The translations under genes and the position numbers were made by a program. This document shows positions 1 through 11,047 of a DNA stretch of 64,000 nt, piece by piece. Under the pieces are notes generated by a model, which was not told the origin of the DNA, did not search any database, and saw only the letters and a list, made by a program, of their open reading frames with translations. The DNA comes from Persicaria tinctoria. Lineage: Eukaryota; Streptophyta; Magnoliopsida; Caryophyllales; Polygonaceae. The DNA is taken from positions 33,873,475 through 33,937,474 of the forward strand of contig JBANSL010000009.1 of the NCBI GenBank assembly GCA_037127255.1, read 5' to 3'. Position 1 is the first letter of the stretch, and every line of letters starts with the position of its first letter.

Positions 1-390
1 GCCGAGTGATCCATGGGTCCGTATGGGGCGGTGTTAAAAAAAGTGACTAAAATTTAAAAACAGTTGAAATTAAAAAATTGTGTAAAATAAAGGTTCAAAG
101 ATTATGGAATAATATAAATACCGTATGGGATGAAAAATAGTTTATCTGTAAAAAGTGGAGTTTATTTGGTTGTTATTAGGGTTATTATGGTAATTTCAAA
201 CCAAATAAACGAAATAAACATCAAATAAGCTCGTTGGTTTAGTTTTTTTTTAACACCTTTTTTTAACTATAAATTAGCTAAAATGTGAACCCATACGCAA
301 AAACTAGATAATTCTACTAAAATTTTTTCAGTAGTTAATAAAAAAAAACATATGTATCCATACATACCCGATGTATGGATGACATTTTAA
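1..390. repeat. Left arm of a foldback or long-TIR DNA element
   Basis: Read on the opposite strand, this AT-rich arm resembles 42444-42690. Shared blocks include GTGTAAAATAAAGGTT, GGTGTTTATTTGGTT-like runs and a stretch around TTTCAAACCAA. The inner end at about 380-406 and the sequence just right of LINE-A (41958-41982) together form a near-perfect AT-rich palindrome, as expected for the centre of a foldback element. The outer end lies at or before the window start, so its TSD cannot be checked. No coding capacity is visible. The class (MULE-like or other foldback MITE) is not decided. Confidence 0.6.
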
Positions 391-406
391 CAGTTTAAAA
401 ACTGTT
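391..406. repeat. Target-site duplication of LINE-A, left copy
   Basis: The 16 bases CAGTTTAAAAACTGTT recur exactly at 41958-41973. The left copy is followed directly by a short T run, the reverse of the LINE poly(A) tail, which fits a minus-strand LINE whose 3' end lies here. Confidence 0.8.
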
Positions 407-426
407 TTTTTTACGCAAGATAAAGA

Positions 427-1655
427 TTAGGTCGGGTCGGCCGCAGCAGAGACCCTTCCTAGTGCATCCTTCCGGACAAGAACAAGCAGTTCTGGATCAT
501 TCTCAGAGCAGACCTCGGCAAGGGATGCATGGGCACTACGAGCAAGATAGTCAGCCACATCATTTGATTCCCTAAAAATATGACGAATAAAAACATAAGT
601 AAATGACGAGATATCAGACAGAATATCAGCTTGTAGCATCTCGATTGTCCAGGGGCATTTCCAATCCCCCAGTAGAGCCTTTATCACTAGTAAGTTATCT
701 CCTTCGATCAGAAGTTTATAGAGTTGCAACTCCTTGGCTCGTAAAAACCCCATTCTGAGGCCAAGATTTTCGGCGTGAATCACTGAGATGTTTGTGCAAA
801 TAGACCTGCCACCGGAGACAACTAAACCAACAGAGTCACGGATGACAAAACCATATGACACTATACCACACGGGAGGACCAACCCATCAAAGTTAAGCTT
901 GTAGCAATTTGGAGGTGGTTTCTCCCACTTCCCAGACCGATTCTGAGACTTGGCAGTAATAACACTACCCCTAAGAACCGGTTTAGGTATGCTTCTAGTA
1001 ATTCGACGATTAGGGATCATTGGACTAGTCGGATCGTCGTCTGAAAGCATAGATTATTTCCAACAATGTATACTTGTGCTGTGGAACAACAATATTTCAT
1101 TGATAGTTACATTGTTAGTATGATCAAAGATGAGTTGGTTCATAAAGAACCACAACGCCCACCAAGCTGAGGCTAAATCGGCAAACTTATTGGTCCCAAA
1201 CGCACATTTAATTGCAGTAAGTGGAATCACAGAGCCCATTCCGACAGTTGCAGTGATATACCCCGGAATATGGATACGTAAATCTTTTAGCAAATCAGTC
1301 GCCATGGGGCAGCGAAAAAGAAGGTGATCACCCGATCCATTTGTATTTCCACAGAAAACACAACCAGAAGGCACAACCACGTGCGACTTCTGTAATATGA
1401 TTTTAGTCGAAAGATCATCACGAGAGATTTTCCAGAGGAAGTTTCGAACCTTTGGGGGCACATCGAGTTACCAGATCCAACCGCAATCAAAATCTGGCAT
1501 CCCAACATTTTCTGATAAGAAGAAGTTTGCAGAGGCGGTTGAAAACCAGGCATTTTTGCTCGGGCCCCATGATGTGGTCAATATCATCTTGTTTCAGAAC
1601 ATTTGTTAAGGAGTCGGTTAGAAGCATCTTATTCCACTGGTGGTTGGTGATGAAG
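427..1655 (-). pseudogene. LINE-A ORF2, C-terminal part: zf-RVT and RNase H
   Basis: The minus-strand translation of 1461-1054 has the plant LINE zf-RVT pattern (PPKVRNFLWK near the start, then Cys-x2-Cys, His and Cys in CVFCG..DHLLFRC). The part from 1050 to 427 is an RVT_3-type RNase H with NFDG, AENLGL, EGDNLL and NDVADYLAR motifs. An in-frame TAA at 1054-1056 separates the two. The region 1461-1655 is in other frames, so at least two frameshifts are present. The segment FITNHQW at about 1640 continues across the LTR-array insertion into 6936 and beyond. The family role is cutting the RNA strand of the RNA:DNA hybrid. The copy is non-functional. Confidence 0.85.
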
Positions 1656-2799
1656 TGATAATGGGGTAAGCCGTAGGGTGGCGCGATGTTCGACAATCAA
1701 GACTCAAGTGCAATAAAAGGAACAATAACAATGCAAGAACTAAGAAAGACTCAAAATTGATGAACAAGACTCAACAAGACTCGACTGTAATATGAAAGAA
1801 AGAAACGAAATTGATGAAAGAATGCAAGACACGATAGTGGGTGAAGGGATCTATATAGAACAAGATGAAGTTCCCTTGGCTCGAAACGCAAGATCCAACA
1901 CCAATGACTATATAACCCGTTTCGACAATCGAAGCGATCTATATAGAAAAAGATGAAGACCCTTGTCTCGGAAGGCAAGATCTAACACAAATGACCATAT
2001 AACTCGTTTCTACAACCCTACACAACTAAGCGGACAACTTGAAGGCACAAGGAGGGGGCTCGTGGATGCTTGATAACACCAATCCTACGACGACAATCGA
2101 CACACACCATGCATGATGGATAGCACCAATTCTATGACGAGAATCGACACACACCAAACATGTGGTAGCACCAACCCACCAAAGAGGATCGACACACACA
2201 AGACACACCAAGCTAAAAACAACACATCGAAACTTATCCCACGTAGGAGAACTCGGTTCCTCCCTTGGAGAACTCTCCAAATCTGATTTTTTTGTCAAAA
2301 ATTCAATTCTATCTATATCTGATTTGATTGAATGAATAAAAGCGTCTTAAATAGAAAGCATAATCGTAGATAAAACCAAACTACTTGATGGCCAAGGAAA
2401 TATCTTAATGATAGATTTTCCCTTTTCCACTTTATTTATCCTAGAAAATAAGTATAAAAACTAATTAGATATAATATCAATTAATTTTATTATTCTAATT
2501 TACATTATTCCTAAATAAATATAAGGATAAAATGATAAATTAAATAGGGAAAGATAATTATTTTCGTCCAAACAATTAACAGCTGCAAAGATGTTGATTT
2601 TCGTACATGTTCCCGGTAGGTTCTGGAAAAATCTTCAATAGCGAAGTTGTCGATCTCTTCGTCTTCGTTCCAACAAGGTATGAAACGAACCAATCCGATC
2701 AATATTGACTCTGAACAACCCGTATAGACATCGCAAAGCTGTCAAATCTGCTTAACGATTTAAACTTGTTGATAAGCACCACTCGTTTTCCCTTCATCA
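1656..2799 (-). repeat. TRIM-like LTR copy 1 (element 3' LTR)
   Basis: Runs from TGATAATGGGG to TTCATCA on the plus strand. Its outer border is slightly diverged from the other copies, which read TGATACGGGG. It contains an internal duplication of about 80 bp around the phrase GCGATCTATATAGAACAAGA. Confidence 0.8.
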
Positions 2800-3026
2800 T
2801 TCTCCACTTCTTGAAAAGGATTCGTCCTCTAATCCAAGATGTTATTTGAGCAAGGAGATTCAAGTTGTGGTGGTGCAGGCTGGCGGATGGTGGTGGCGGA
2901 AGCAACTTGACGACATTATGGGACTCTGTCGGTGGAAAAAAAATTGTTTTTTTTTGTTGTGTTTTAATGATGAACAAAAGAAAAGACTCAACTATGATGT
3001 CGATAACTTAAGCTCTGATGGCAATT
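2800..3026 (-). other. TRIM-like internal domain 1
   Basis: About 227 bp between LTRs 1 and 2. On the minus strand it opens with a primer-binding-like site next to the LTR (here with TTGCCATCAGAGC) and ends with a purine-rich tract. No open reading frame of note. Confidence 0.75.
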
Positions 3027-4146
3027 TGATACGGGGTAAGCAGTAGGGTGGCCCGATCTTCGACAATCAAGACTCGAGTGCAAGAAAAGGAACAAGAACG
3101 ATGCAAGAACTATGAAAGACTCGAAATTGATGAACAAGACTCAACAAGACTCGGCTGTAATATGAAGGAAAGACAAGAAATTGATTTAAGAATGGAAGAC
3201 ACGATAGTTGTCGAAGCGATCTATATAGAACAAGATGAAGACCCTTGGCTCGAAAGGCAAGATCCAACACCAATGACTATATAACCCGTTTCGACAATCG
3301 AAGCGATCTATAGAGAACAAGATGAAGACCCTTGGCTCGAAAGGCAAGATCCAACACAAATGACCATATGACCCGTTTCTACAACCTACACAACCAAGCG
3401 GACAACATGAAGGCACAAGGAGGGGGCTCGCGGATGCTTGATAGCACCAATCCTATGACGACAATTGACACACACCATGCATGATGGATAGCACCAATCC
3501 TATGACAAGGATCGACACACACAAGAAAAACCAAGCTAAGAACAACACATCGAAACCTATCCCACGCAGGGGAACTCGGTTCCTCCCTAGGAGAACTCTC
3601 CAAATCTGAATTTTTTTTGTCAAAAATTCAATTCTATCTATATCTGATTTTATTGAATGAATAATAGCATCTTCAATAGAAAACATAATCCTAGCTAAAA
3701 TCAAACTACTTGATGGCTAAGGAAATATTTTAAGGATAGATTTTCCCTTTTCCACTTTATTTATCCTAGAAAATAAGTATAAAAACTAATTAGATATAAT
3801 ATCAATTAAATGAAAAGTCAACTAATAGATATTATTCTAATTTACATTATTCCTAAATAAATATAAGGATAAAATGATAAATTAAATAGGGAAAGATAAT
3901 AATTTTCGTCCAAAAAATGAACAGCTGCAAAGATGTTGATTTTCGTACATGTTCCCGGTAGGTTCTGGAAAAATCTTCAATAGCGAAGTTGTCGATCTCT
4001 TCGTCTTCGTTCCAACAAGGTATGAAACGAACCAATCCGATCAATATTGACTCTGAACGACCTGTTTTACAGAGACATCGCAAAGCTGTCAAATCTGCTG
4101 AACGATTTAAACTTGTTGATAAGCACCACTCGTTTTCCTTCCATCA
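3027..4146 (-). repeat. TRIM-like LTR copy 2
   Basis: Starts TGATACGGGGTAAGC and ends CCATCA on the plus strand. It has small indels relative to copies 3 and 4, including loss of part of the central GAGAATCGACACACACC segment. Confidence 0.8.
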
Positions 4147-4375
4147 TTCTCCCCTTCTTGAAAAGGATTCGTCCTCTAATCCGGGATGTTATTTGAGCAA
4201 GGAGATTCAATTTGTGGGGGTGCAGGCTGACGGATGGCGGTGGCGGAAGCAACTTGACGACACTATGGGACTCTGTCGTTGGAAAAAAAAATGTGTTTTT
4301 TTTTGTTGTGTTTTAATGATGAACAAAAGAAAAGACTCGACTTTGATGTCGATAACTTGAGCTCTGATGCCAATT
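4147..4375 (-). other. TRIM-like internal domain 2
   Basis: About 229 bp. The minus-strand left edge carries TGGCATCAGAGC directly after the LTR end plus a short AATT spacer. The right edge is the polypurine tract AAGAAGGGGAGAA. Noncoding. Confidence 0.78.
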
Positions 4376-5539
4376 TGATACGGGGTAAGCCGTAGGGTGG
4401 CCCGATCTTCGACAATCAAGACTCAAGTGCAAGAAAAGGAACAAGAACGATGCAAGAAGTTTGAAAGACTCGAAATTGATGAACAAGACTCAACAAGACT
4501 CGGCTGTAATATGAAGGAAAGACACGAAATTGATGCAAGAATGCAAGACACGATAGTGGGTGAAGCGATCTATATAGAACAAGATGACGACCCTTGGCTC
4601 GAAAGGCAAGATCCAACACCAACGACTATATAACCCGTTTCAACAATCGAAGCGATCTATATAGAACAAGATGAAGACCCTTGGCTCGAAAGGCAAGAGC
4701 CAACACAAATGACCGTATAACCCGTTTCTACAACCCTACACAACCAAGCGGACAACTTGAAGGCACAAGGAGGGGGCTCGTGGATGCTTGATAGCACCAA
4801 TCCTATGACGACAATCGACACACACCGTGCATGATAGATAGCACCAATCCTATTACGAGAATGGACACACACCAAATATGTGGTAGCACCAACCCACCAA
4901 AGAGGATCGACACACACAAGACAAACCAAGCTAAACACAACACATCGAAACATATCTCATGCAGGGGAACTCGGTTCCTCCCTAGGAGAACTCTCCAAAT
5001 CTGATTTTTTGTCAAAAATTCAATTCTATCTATATCTGATTTTATTGAATGAATAAAAACCGTCTTAAATAGAAAACATAATCCTAGATAAAATCAAACT
5101 ATTTGATGGCCAAGGAAATATCTTAAAGATAGATTTTCCCTTTTCCACTTTATTTATCCTAGAAAATAAGTATAGAAACTAATTAGATATAATATCAATT
5201 AATTGAAAAGTCAACTAATAGATATTATTCTAATTTACATTATTCCTAAATAAATATAAGGATAAAATGACAAATTAAATCGGGAAAGAGAATTATTTTC
5301 GTCCAAAAAATGAACAGCTGCAAAGATGTTGATTTTCGTACATGTTGCCGGTGGAATCTGGAAATATCTTTGACAGCAAAGTTGTAGATCTCATCGTCTA
5401 CGTTCCAACAAGGTATGACACGAACCAATCCGATCAATATTGACTCCGAACGACCCGTTTTAAATAGACATCGCAAAACTGTCAAATCTGTTGAACGATT
5501 TAAACTTGTTGATAAGCACCACTTGTTTTCCCTTCATCA
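4376..5539 (-). repeat. TRIM-like LTR copy 3
   Basis: 1164 bp with the same TGAT...ATCA ends as copies 2 and 4. Internal order of blocks is unchanged. Confidence 0.8.
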
Positions 5540-5766
5540 TACTCCCCTTCTTGAAAAGGATTCGTCCTCTAATCCAGGATGTTATTTGAGCAAGGAGATT
5601 CAATTTGGGGGGGGTGCAGGCCGACGGATGGTGGTGGCGGAAGCAACATGACGACACTTTGGGACTTTGTCGTTGAAAAAAAATTGTGTTTTTTTGTTGT
5701 GTGTTAATGATGACCAAAAGAAAAGACTCAACTATGATGTCGATAACTTGAGCTCTGATGCCAATT
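5540..5766 (-). other. TRIM-like internal domain 3
   Basis: About 227 bp with the same primer-binding-like and polypurine edges as the other two internal segments. Contains a G run of seven at about 5609 that the others lack. Confidence 0.78.
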
Positions 5767-6930
5767 TGATACGGGGTAAGCCGTAAGGTGGCCCGATCTT
5801 TCACAATCAAGACTCAAATGCAAGGAAAGGAACAAGAACGATGCAAGAACTATGAAAGACTCGAAATTGATGAACAAGACTCAACAAGACTCGGCTGTAA
5901 TACGAAGGAAAGACACGAAATTGATGCAAGAATGCAAGACACGATAGTGGGTGAAGCGATCTATATAGAACAAGATGAAGACCTTTGGCTCGAAAGGCAA
6001 GATCCAACACCAATGACTATATAACCCGTTTCGACAATCAAAGTGATCTATATAGAACAAGATGAAGACCCTTGGCTCGGAAGGCAAGATCCAACACCAA
6101 TGACCATATAACCTGTTTCTACAACCCTACACAACCAAGCAGACAACTTGGAGGCACAAGGAGGGGGCTCGTGGATGCTTAATAGCACCAATCTTATGAC
6201 GACAATCGACACACACCATGCATGATGGATAACACCAATCCTGTGACGAGAATTGACAAACACCGAACATGTGCTAGCACCAACCCACCAAAGAGGATCG
6301 ACACACATAAGACAAACCAAGCTAAGAACAACACATCGAAACCTATCCCACGCAGGGGAACTCGGTTCCTCCCTAGGAGAACTCTCCAAATCTGATTTTT
6401 TGTCAAAAATTCAATTCTACCTATATTTGATTTTACTGAATGAATAAAAGCGTCTTAAATAGAAAACATAATCCTAGATAAAATCAAACTACTTGATGGC
6501 CAAGGAAATATCTTTAAGACAAATTTTCCCTTTTCCACTTTATTTATCCTAGAAAATAAGTGTAAAAACTAATTAGATATAATATCAATTAATTGAAAAG
6601 TCAACTAATAGATATTATTCTAATTTACATTATACCTAAATAAATATAAGGATAAAATGAGAAATTAAATAGGGAAAGATAATTATATTCGTCCAAAAAA
6701 TGAGCAGCTGCAAAGATGTTGATTTTAGGCCATGTTCCCCTGTGGATTCTGGAAAAATCTTCAAGAACAAAGTTGTAGATCTCTTCGTCCTCTTTCCAAC
6801 AAGGTATGGAACGAACTAATCCAATCATTATTGACTCTGAACACCCCGTTTTACAGAGACATCACAAAGGTGTCAAATCTGCTGAATGATTTACACTTGT
6901 TGATAAGCACCACTCGTTTTCCCTTCATCA
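5767..6930 (-). repeat. TRIM-like LTR copy 4 (element 5' LTR)
   Basis: 1164 bp. Its outer end CCCTTCATCA abuts the TSD TGAAG at 6931-6935, after which LINE-A sequence resumes. Confidence 0.8.
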
Positions 6931-6935
6931 TGAAG

Positions 6936-8055
6936 TGAGCCACCGAAACACCCTTTCGAGTATCCGGGATGGGGCTCAGTGTTTTGGAACTCAGCGGCTT
7001 CTAAAAGGCCCAGTTATGGGACCAGAAATCAATGGTTTCCCCGTTACCGACACTCCACTGTCGTGCAGGGAGGAACTAAAGCCTGATGGACATAAGACGA
7101 GACCACTGCCACGAGGAGTTACCTTTTTTGTTGTAACTGAAAAGATCGTGTCCCTTAAGGTATTTTTGTGAGATAACACGAACCCAGATGTTGTCTGGTT
7201 CAGAAATTATTTTCCAAAGAAGCTTTATCTGAAGAGCAATATTCATAGACTCCACTTTATGGATCCCCAAACCACCTTTCATTGTGTCCGAACAAATTTT
7301 GTCCCAACTAATCAACAGTGGTGCTTTAGAGTTTTTATTCCAAAAAAAATTGTCTATACACTTTGTCAAGCTCATGAAGGATATGAGATGGTAGCAAGAA
7401 AGCCTCCATAAGAAAAATCGGTTTGGCACTGAGATTTGCTTTGTTAAGCACTCGTCGCCCTTCGGCAGACAAATTCGAGGCTTTCCATTTAGTGAGTGGG
7501 TTTTTTTGTCTTGAGAACCACATTAGCGAACGTGTCCCTATGGGTCTTACCGTTAACTACAGGGCAACCCAAATATTTGTCGAAATTATTTGTATGAGGA
7601 ATGCCAAGAACTGCAATCGTAGACGCAATGGCAGTTGAAGTCGTGTTAGGAGATGCTTGGAAGTTGGACTTATGCAGATTAACCTTTTATCTCGAAGTCA
7701 GACAGTATCCGTCTAAAATGGACAATAGAGATTTACATGCCGATTGAGAAGCTTTACAGAAAATAAGAATATCATCAGCAAACGCTAGAAAAGGAATCTT
7801 GATACCCGGCCGACCAAAAGTGATAACAAGATCCTTACTACCTAGCCCTTGGTTACGTGCTAGTACCTTATAAGCTAAAATAAAGAGAAAAGAGGAGAGG
7901 GGGTCTCCTTGTCTTAATCCTCTAGTCGGTGGAAATACTGCGGTCGGTTCATCATTAACGAGGGCCGAGTAGGATACAGTTGAAACAAATTCCTTTATTT
8001 TGTTAATAAAAAGGTCGTTGAATCCAAACTTTGATAATACTTGGAATAGAAAAGG
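6936..8055 (-). pseudogene. LINE-A ORF2, reverse-transcriptase palm/thumb half
   Basis: Minus-strand translation in shifting frames shows GLRQGDPLSSF at about 7910, the catalytic FADD box at about 7770 (LAFADDILIFCK), then AEGRRVLNKANLSAKP and GGLGIHKVESMNIALQIKLLWKI, all standard landmarks of plant LINE reverse transcriptase. Frames change near 7430-7520 and stops occur, so this part is broken. At its low end the frame continues across the LTR-array insertion. Confidence 0.82.
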
Positions 8056-9855
8056 TCATTCGATGCGATCGTATGCCTTTTCCATATCTAACTTAAGAGC
8101 AACCAAGCCCGTTTTACCTTTCTTTAGCTGAAACGAATGCAAGGCTTCATGAGCAATCAGAATATTGTCCTGGATAGATCTGCCTTTCGTAAAAGCTCCT
8201 TGAAGCGGGTGAATTAGTTTATCGAAAATTTTGGTTAACCGTGCTGAAATCACCTTAGCGATGGTTTTATAAATTGTAGAGCATAAACTGATAGGTCTGT
8301 AGTGGTTAACTGCAGTCGGGTCATCGCATTTCGGTAGTAGACTAATGAATGTATGGTTTGTCTGACGCAGTATCCTACCGCTGGTGAAGAAAGCTTTGAC
8401 CACCTTAATTACAGAAGGGCCTACTGTAAGCCAGAACTTTTGATAGAAACCAACTGGAAAGCCATCAGGGCACGGAGCCTTATCCGGGCTCATAGAAAAC
8501 ACAGCTGCTTTGATCTCATTGTTGGTTACAAGAGTAGAGAGCATGTCGTTGTCTGCTTGGGAAACTAAGGATGGAATGACCGCTATGTCCGGAGACAAAT
8601 CCAATACAAGGGTCGTAGAAGCCCCGAATCGAGCTTTGAAATCAAGGAAAAATTCTTGTTGGATTGTATGAAAATCAGTTGTGGACTCCCCACCGAGAAG
8701 GAGAATAGACTTGATCATTTTCCTGCCTCGTTTTGCAGTTGCGATCTTATGGAAATACCCTGAATTGGAGTCATTAAGTTTGGTATGTTTTACTTTTGCC
8801 CTTTGGCTCCAATAACGACGGTGAAAGTCGAGCATATGTTCTCTCTTGTTAAGTAATTGTTTGAGGATTTGAATATCTTTGTTATTATAATTTGTGATAA
8901 GTGAGGTATGTAGAAGAAGAAGCTTCTGATCAGTTACTTGAATTTGGTTATGAATATTGCTGACAGTATTCTTATGCCATGTCTTCGAGAGTTTTTTATG
9001 CACGTTTGCCTTCTGAAGCAATTTGAACATAAAAGATCCTTGTGGGTCCGCTCTCCAGGCTTGCGAGACTAAGTTTCCACAATCTGCTCTAGAGGCCCAA
9101 GCCAAATCGAACTTAAAGGGTCTATTTTTAGGTTGAATGTTATGGCGAAAATCTGTAGAGATCAGAACATGATCAGATCTAGTAAAAGGATGAATTTGTG
9201 TACGAAGCGAGTAAAAAATGGTTAGCATGTCCGTGTGGATTAGTAAGCGATCAAGCTTTTCCAGGCATGTGGCCACATCTTTCAATTTCCGTTGCCAAGT
9301 AAACTGACAACCGTGGGATGGTACTTCTAGGAGTGATAGTTTATTCTTTAAATCTAGCAAGCGCGTGAAACGCGCCGCCGAAGCATAGACTCCGCCAAGT
9401 TTGTCAGCTGGTGTAGCTATTTCGTTAAGGTCTCCCATAATACAGAAGGGAGTAAGAAGTGATTGTATGTAATGGGAGATCATTTCCCAGAAGGCTGATT
9501 TACGACGCTCGTCAGGTAGGGCGTAGACCACTATAACTGCAAAGCACCGCTTAGTAACGTCATCCGAGTAGTTAAAGTGAATGAAACGGCGATGAACCGA
9601 AATTAGTTCAATGGATCCTTGGGAGGCAGGGATATCTTTCCAAAGTAGACAAATACCTCTAGAAAATCCAATGGCCGGATCAAACGCAACATTAGAGAAA
9701 CTGCATTTGCGCAGAATGCTTTCGGTAGGAACCTTATCAGTCTTAGTTTCTAATAGGGCCAAAACATTTATATTATTATTTTGACAGAAAATATCTACAT
9801 TTGTCCAGTAATTACAGCTCCGGATACCGAGGGAGTTCCAAGTGCATATATTCAT
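8056..9855 (-). pseudogene. LINE-A ORF2, endonuclease and first half of reverse transcriptase
   Basis: A 599-codon open stretch on the minus strand. Residues 1-230 form an APE-type endonuclease: CTWNSLGI at the N-terminus (Cys of the usual WNCRG box replaced by Ser), LLETK, GDLNEI and SDHVLI. Residues from about 440 are reverse transcriptase: MSPDKAPCPDGF, ISLLPKCDDP, NHYRPISLCS, QGAF and DMEKAYDRIE. The stretch ends at a TGA (8056-8058) where the family normally has Trp, and RT coding continues beyond it in the same frame. The start ATG at 9855 fits the usual MNICTWN-type ORF2 beginning. Confidence 0.88.
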
Positions 9856-10136
9856 AAAAACCTACGAATGCGATCTATTTGTACTAATCTAAGACCGACG
9901 GGATCCGTCTTAAAGAAAAGAACCTTAAAAGGGAGAGTTCGAATAAAGAAAATGTTTGATACAAATGCAATTTTGATTAGAAGAGGTGTGCGTGAACAAG
10001 CTTTAGAAGATAAATTTTGAAGAGAGGATATGTTTATAACAACGTCAATTGTTATTGGAAACTGCGAGTAAGTCATTGAAATGCCGAGTTGCCTTGGTAA
10101 GTAGCTCGTGGTGGGAGAGGGATGGTCTTGTATGAC
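9856..10136 (-). other. LINE-A spacer between ORF1 and ORF2, CACTA-proximal part
   Basis: Noncoding in any convincing frame. It is the left flank of the CACTA insertion; the rest of the spacer is at 39097-39815. The last three bases GAC are the CACTA TSD. Confidence 0.6.
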
Positions 10137-10470
10137 CACTACTAAAAAAACAGGATTTAGCAACGGATACTTATCCACGAATACTAGGCGTGGCTATATT
10201 CGTGACCAATAGCAATGACATTGGCGACAATTGATAATTGTCGTTGCTATTTTCGTGGCTGGGTGGCGTCTTTGTATGCCACCTCATCAAATTCGTGGCT
10301 AATAGCAACGAACCTATATTCGTAGCTGATTTCATGGATGGAATGGTGGATTGCGTCACTAAATAGCCGCAAATATAGCCACGATTGTTTGATTCGTGGC
10401 TGTATTTGAAGCTGACCCGACAACGATATTACATCCGTAGCTGACTCCGTGGCTATTCGGTCCAGCAATC
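10137..10470 (+). repeat. CACTA left TIR and subterminal repeats
   Basis: The 14-bp terminal repeat is followed by at least nine imperfect copies of TTCGTGGCTA or its complement TAGCCACGA within about 320 bp. In En/Spm, short subterminal repeats bind the TNPA-type protein; that role is inferred here. Confidence 0.75.
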
Positions 10471-10985
10471 GTTAAGCTTTTGGCCATTTAGTGGGTTTGG
10501 TCGCAAATAGGCCGGATGAGTTACTATATATCTCTCAAATTTTTTTAGATTGAATATGACCATTAAATAAGGTGTTAGTAAAACTGGAAGTGAAATCCCA
10601 TTAGCCTATTAGAATTCAAAGCCCAATAAGCCCATAGAATGAAAGGGTATTAATGGACTTCGTTAGCGACGACTGTATCCGTGGCTATTACGGATGTAGT
10701 CAAAATTCAATGCGCTTGTACTGTACCCACAGATGGGGCTGACATGCGTCCATTCCCTGCACTTTTATGGTTGAGAGCATTTAATGGGGCCGGCCCACTT
10801 TGCATACTGTCTTCTAGCTCAATTCCATTTGACATCCACTTGCAGTTTGAAGGTTGGCAGACGACAGTACATGGTGGAGTCGATCGATCCGGCCTGTTCA
10901 TTCGTGGGTACGAGGTAAGTTGGGTAATTTGTTTTTTTTTTTTTAATTTTGTTTAACTTTAGTTACATATATAATATGTACTCCG

Positions 10986-10989
<4 letters not shown>
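10471..10989 (+). other. CACTA 5' region, noncoding
   Basis: Contains one more CCGTGGCTA copy near 10690 and a GC-richer stretch to 10915, followed by GTAAGT at about 10915 that could be a splice donor. No identifiable protein. Confidence 0.4.

Positions 10990-11044
<55 letters not shown>
10990..11044. repeat. (TA)n microsatellite, left flank of nested TIR element
   Basis: Uninterrupted TA dinucleotides for about 55 bp. A second TA run at 13869-13884 flanks the other end of the element between them. Confidence 0.9.

Positions 11045-11047
<3 letters not shown>

Larger units (their letters stand above)
1656..6930 (-). mobile_element. TRIM-like LTR array: four LTRs and three short internal domains in tandem
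   Basis: Four LTR copies of about 1.12-1.16 kb alternate with three internal segments of about 227 bp. On the minus strand each LTR starts TGAT and ends ATCA. It is followed by TGGCATCAGAGC, one mismatch from the usual plant initiator-Met primer-binding site, and each internal domain ends in a polypurine tract (AAGAAGGGGAGAA or close to it) just before the next LTR. A 5-bp TSD TGAAG lies at 1651-1655 and 6931-6935. Removing the array restores a continuous LINE reading frame (VSVAHFITNHQW). There is no coding capacity, so mobilisation must have relied on proteins from elsewhere. Confidence 0.85.

Noticed and set aside
1656..6930. Mutator-type insert with 9-bp TSD ATGAAGTGA
   Set aside because: The longer match arises because the element ends in TGA/A; LTR ends, primer-binding-like site and polypurine tract fit a 5-bp TSD and an LTR element better.
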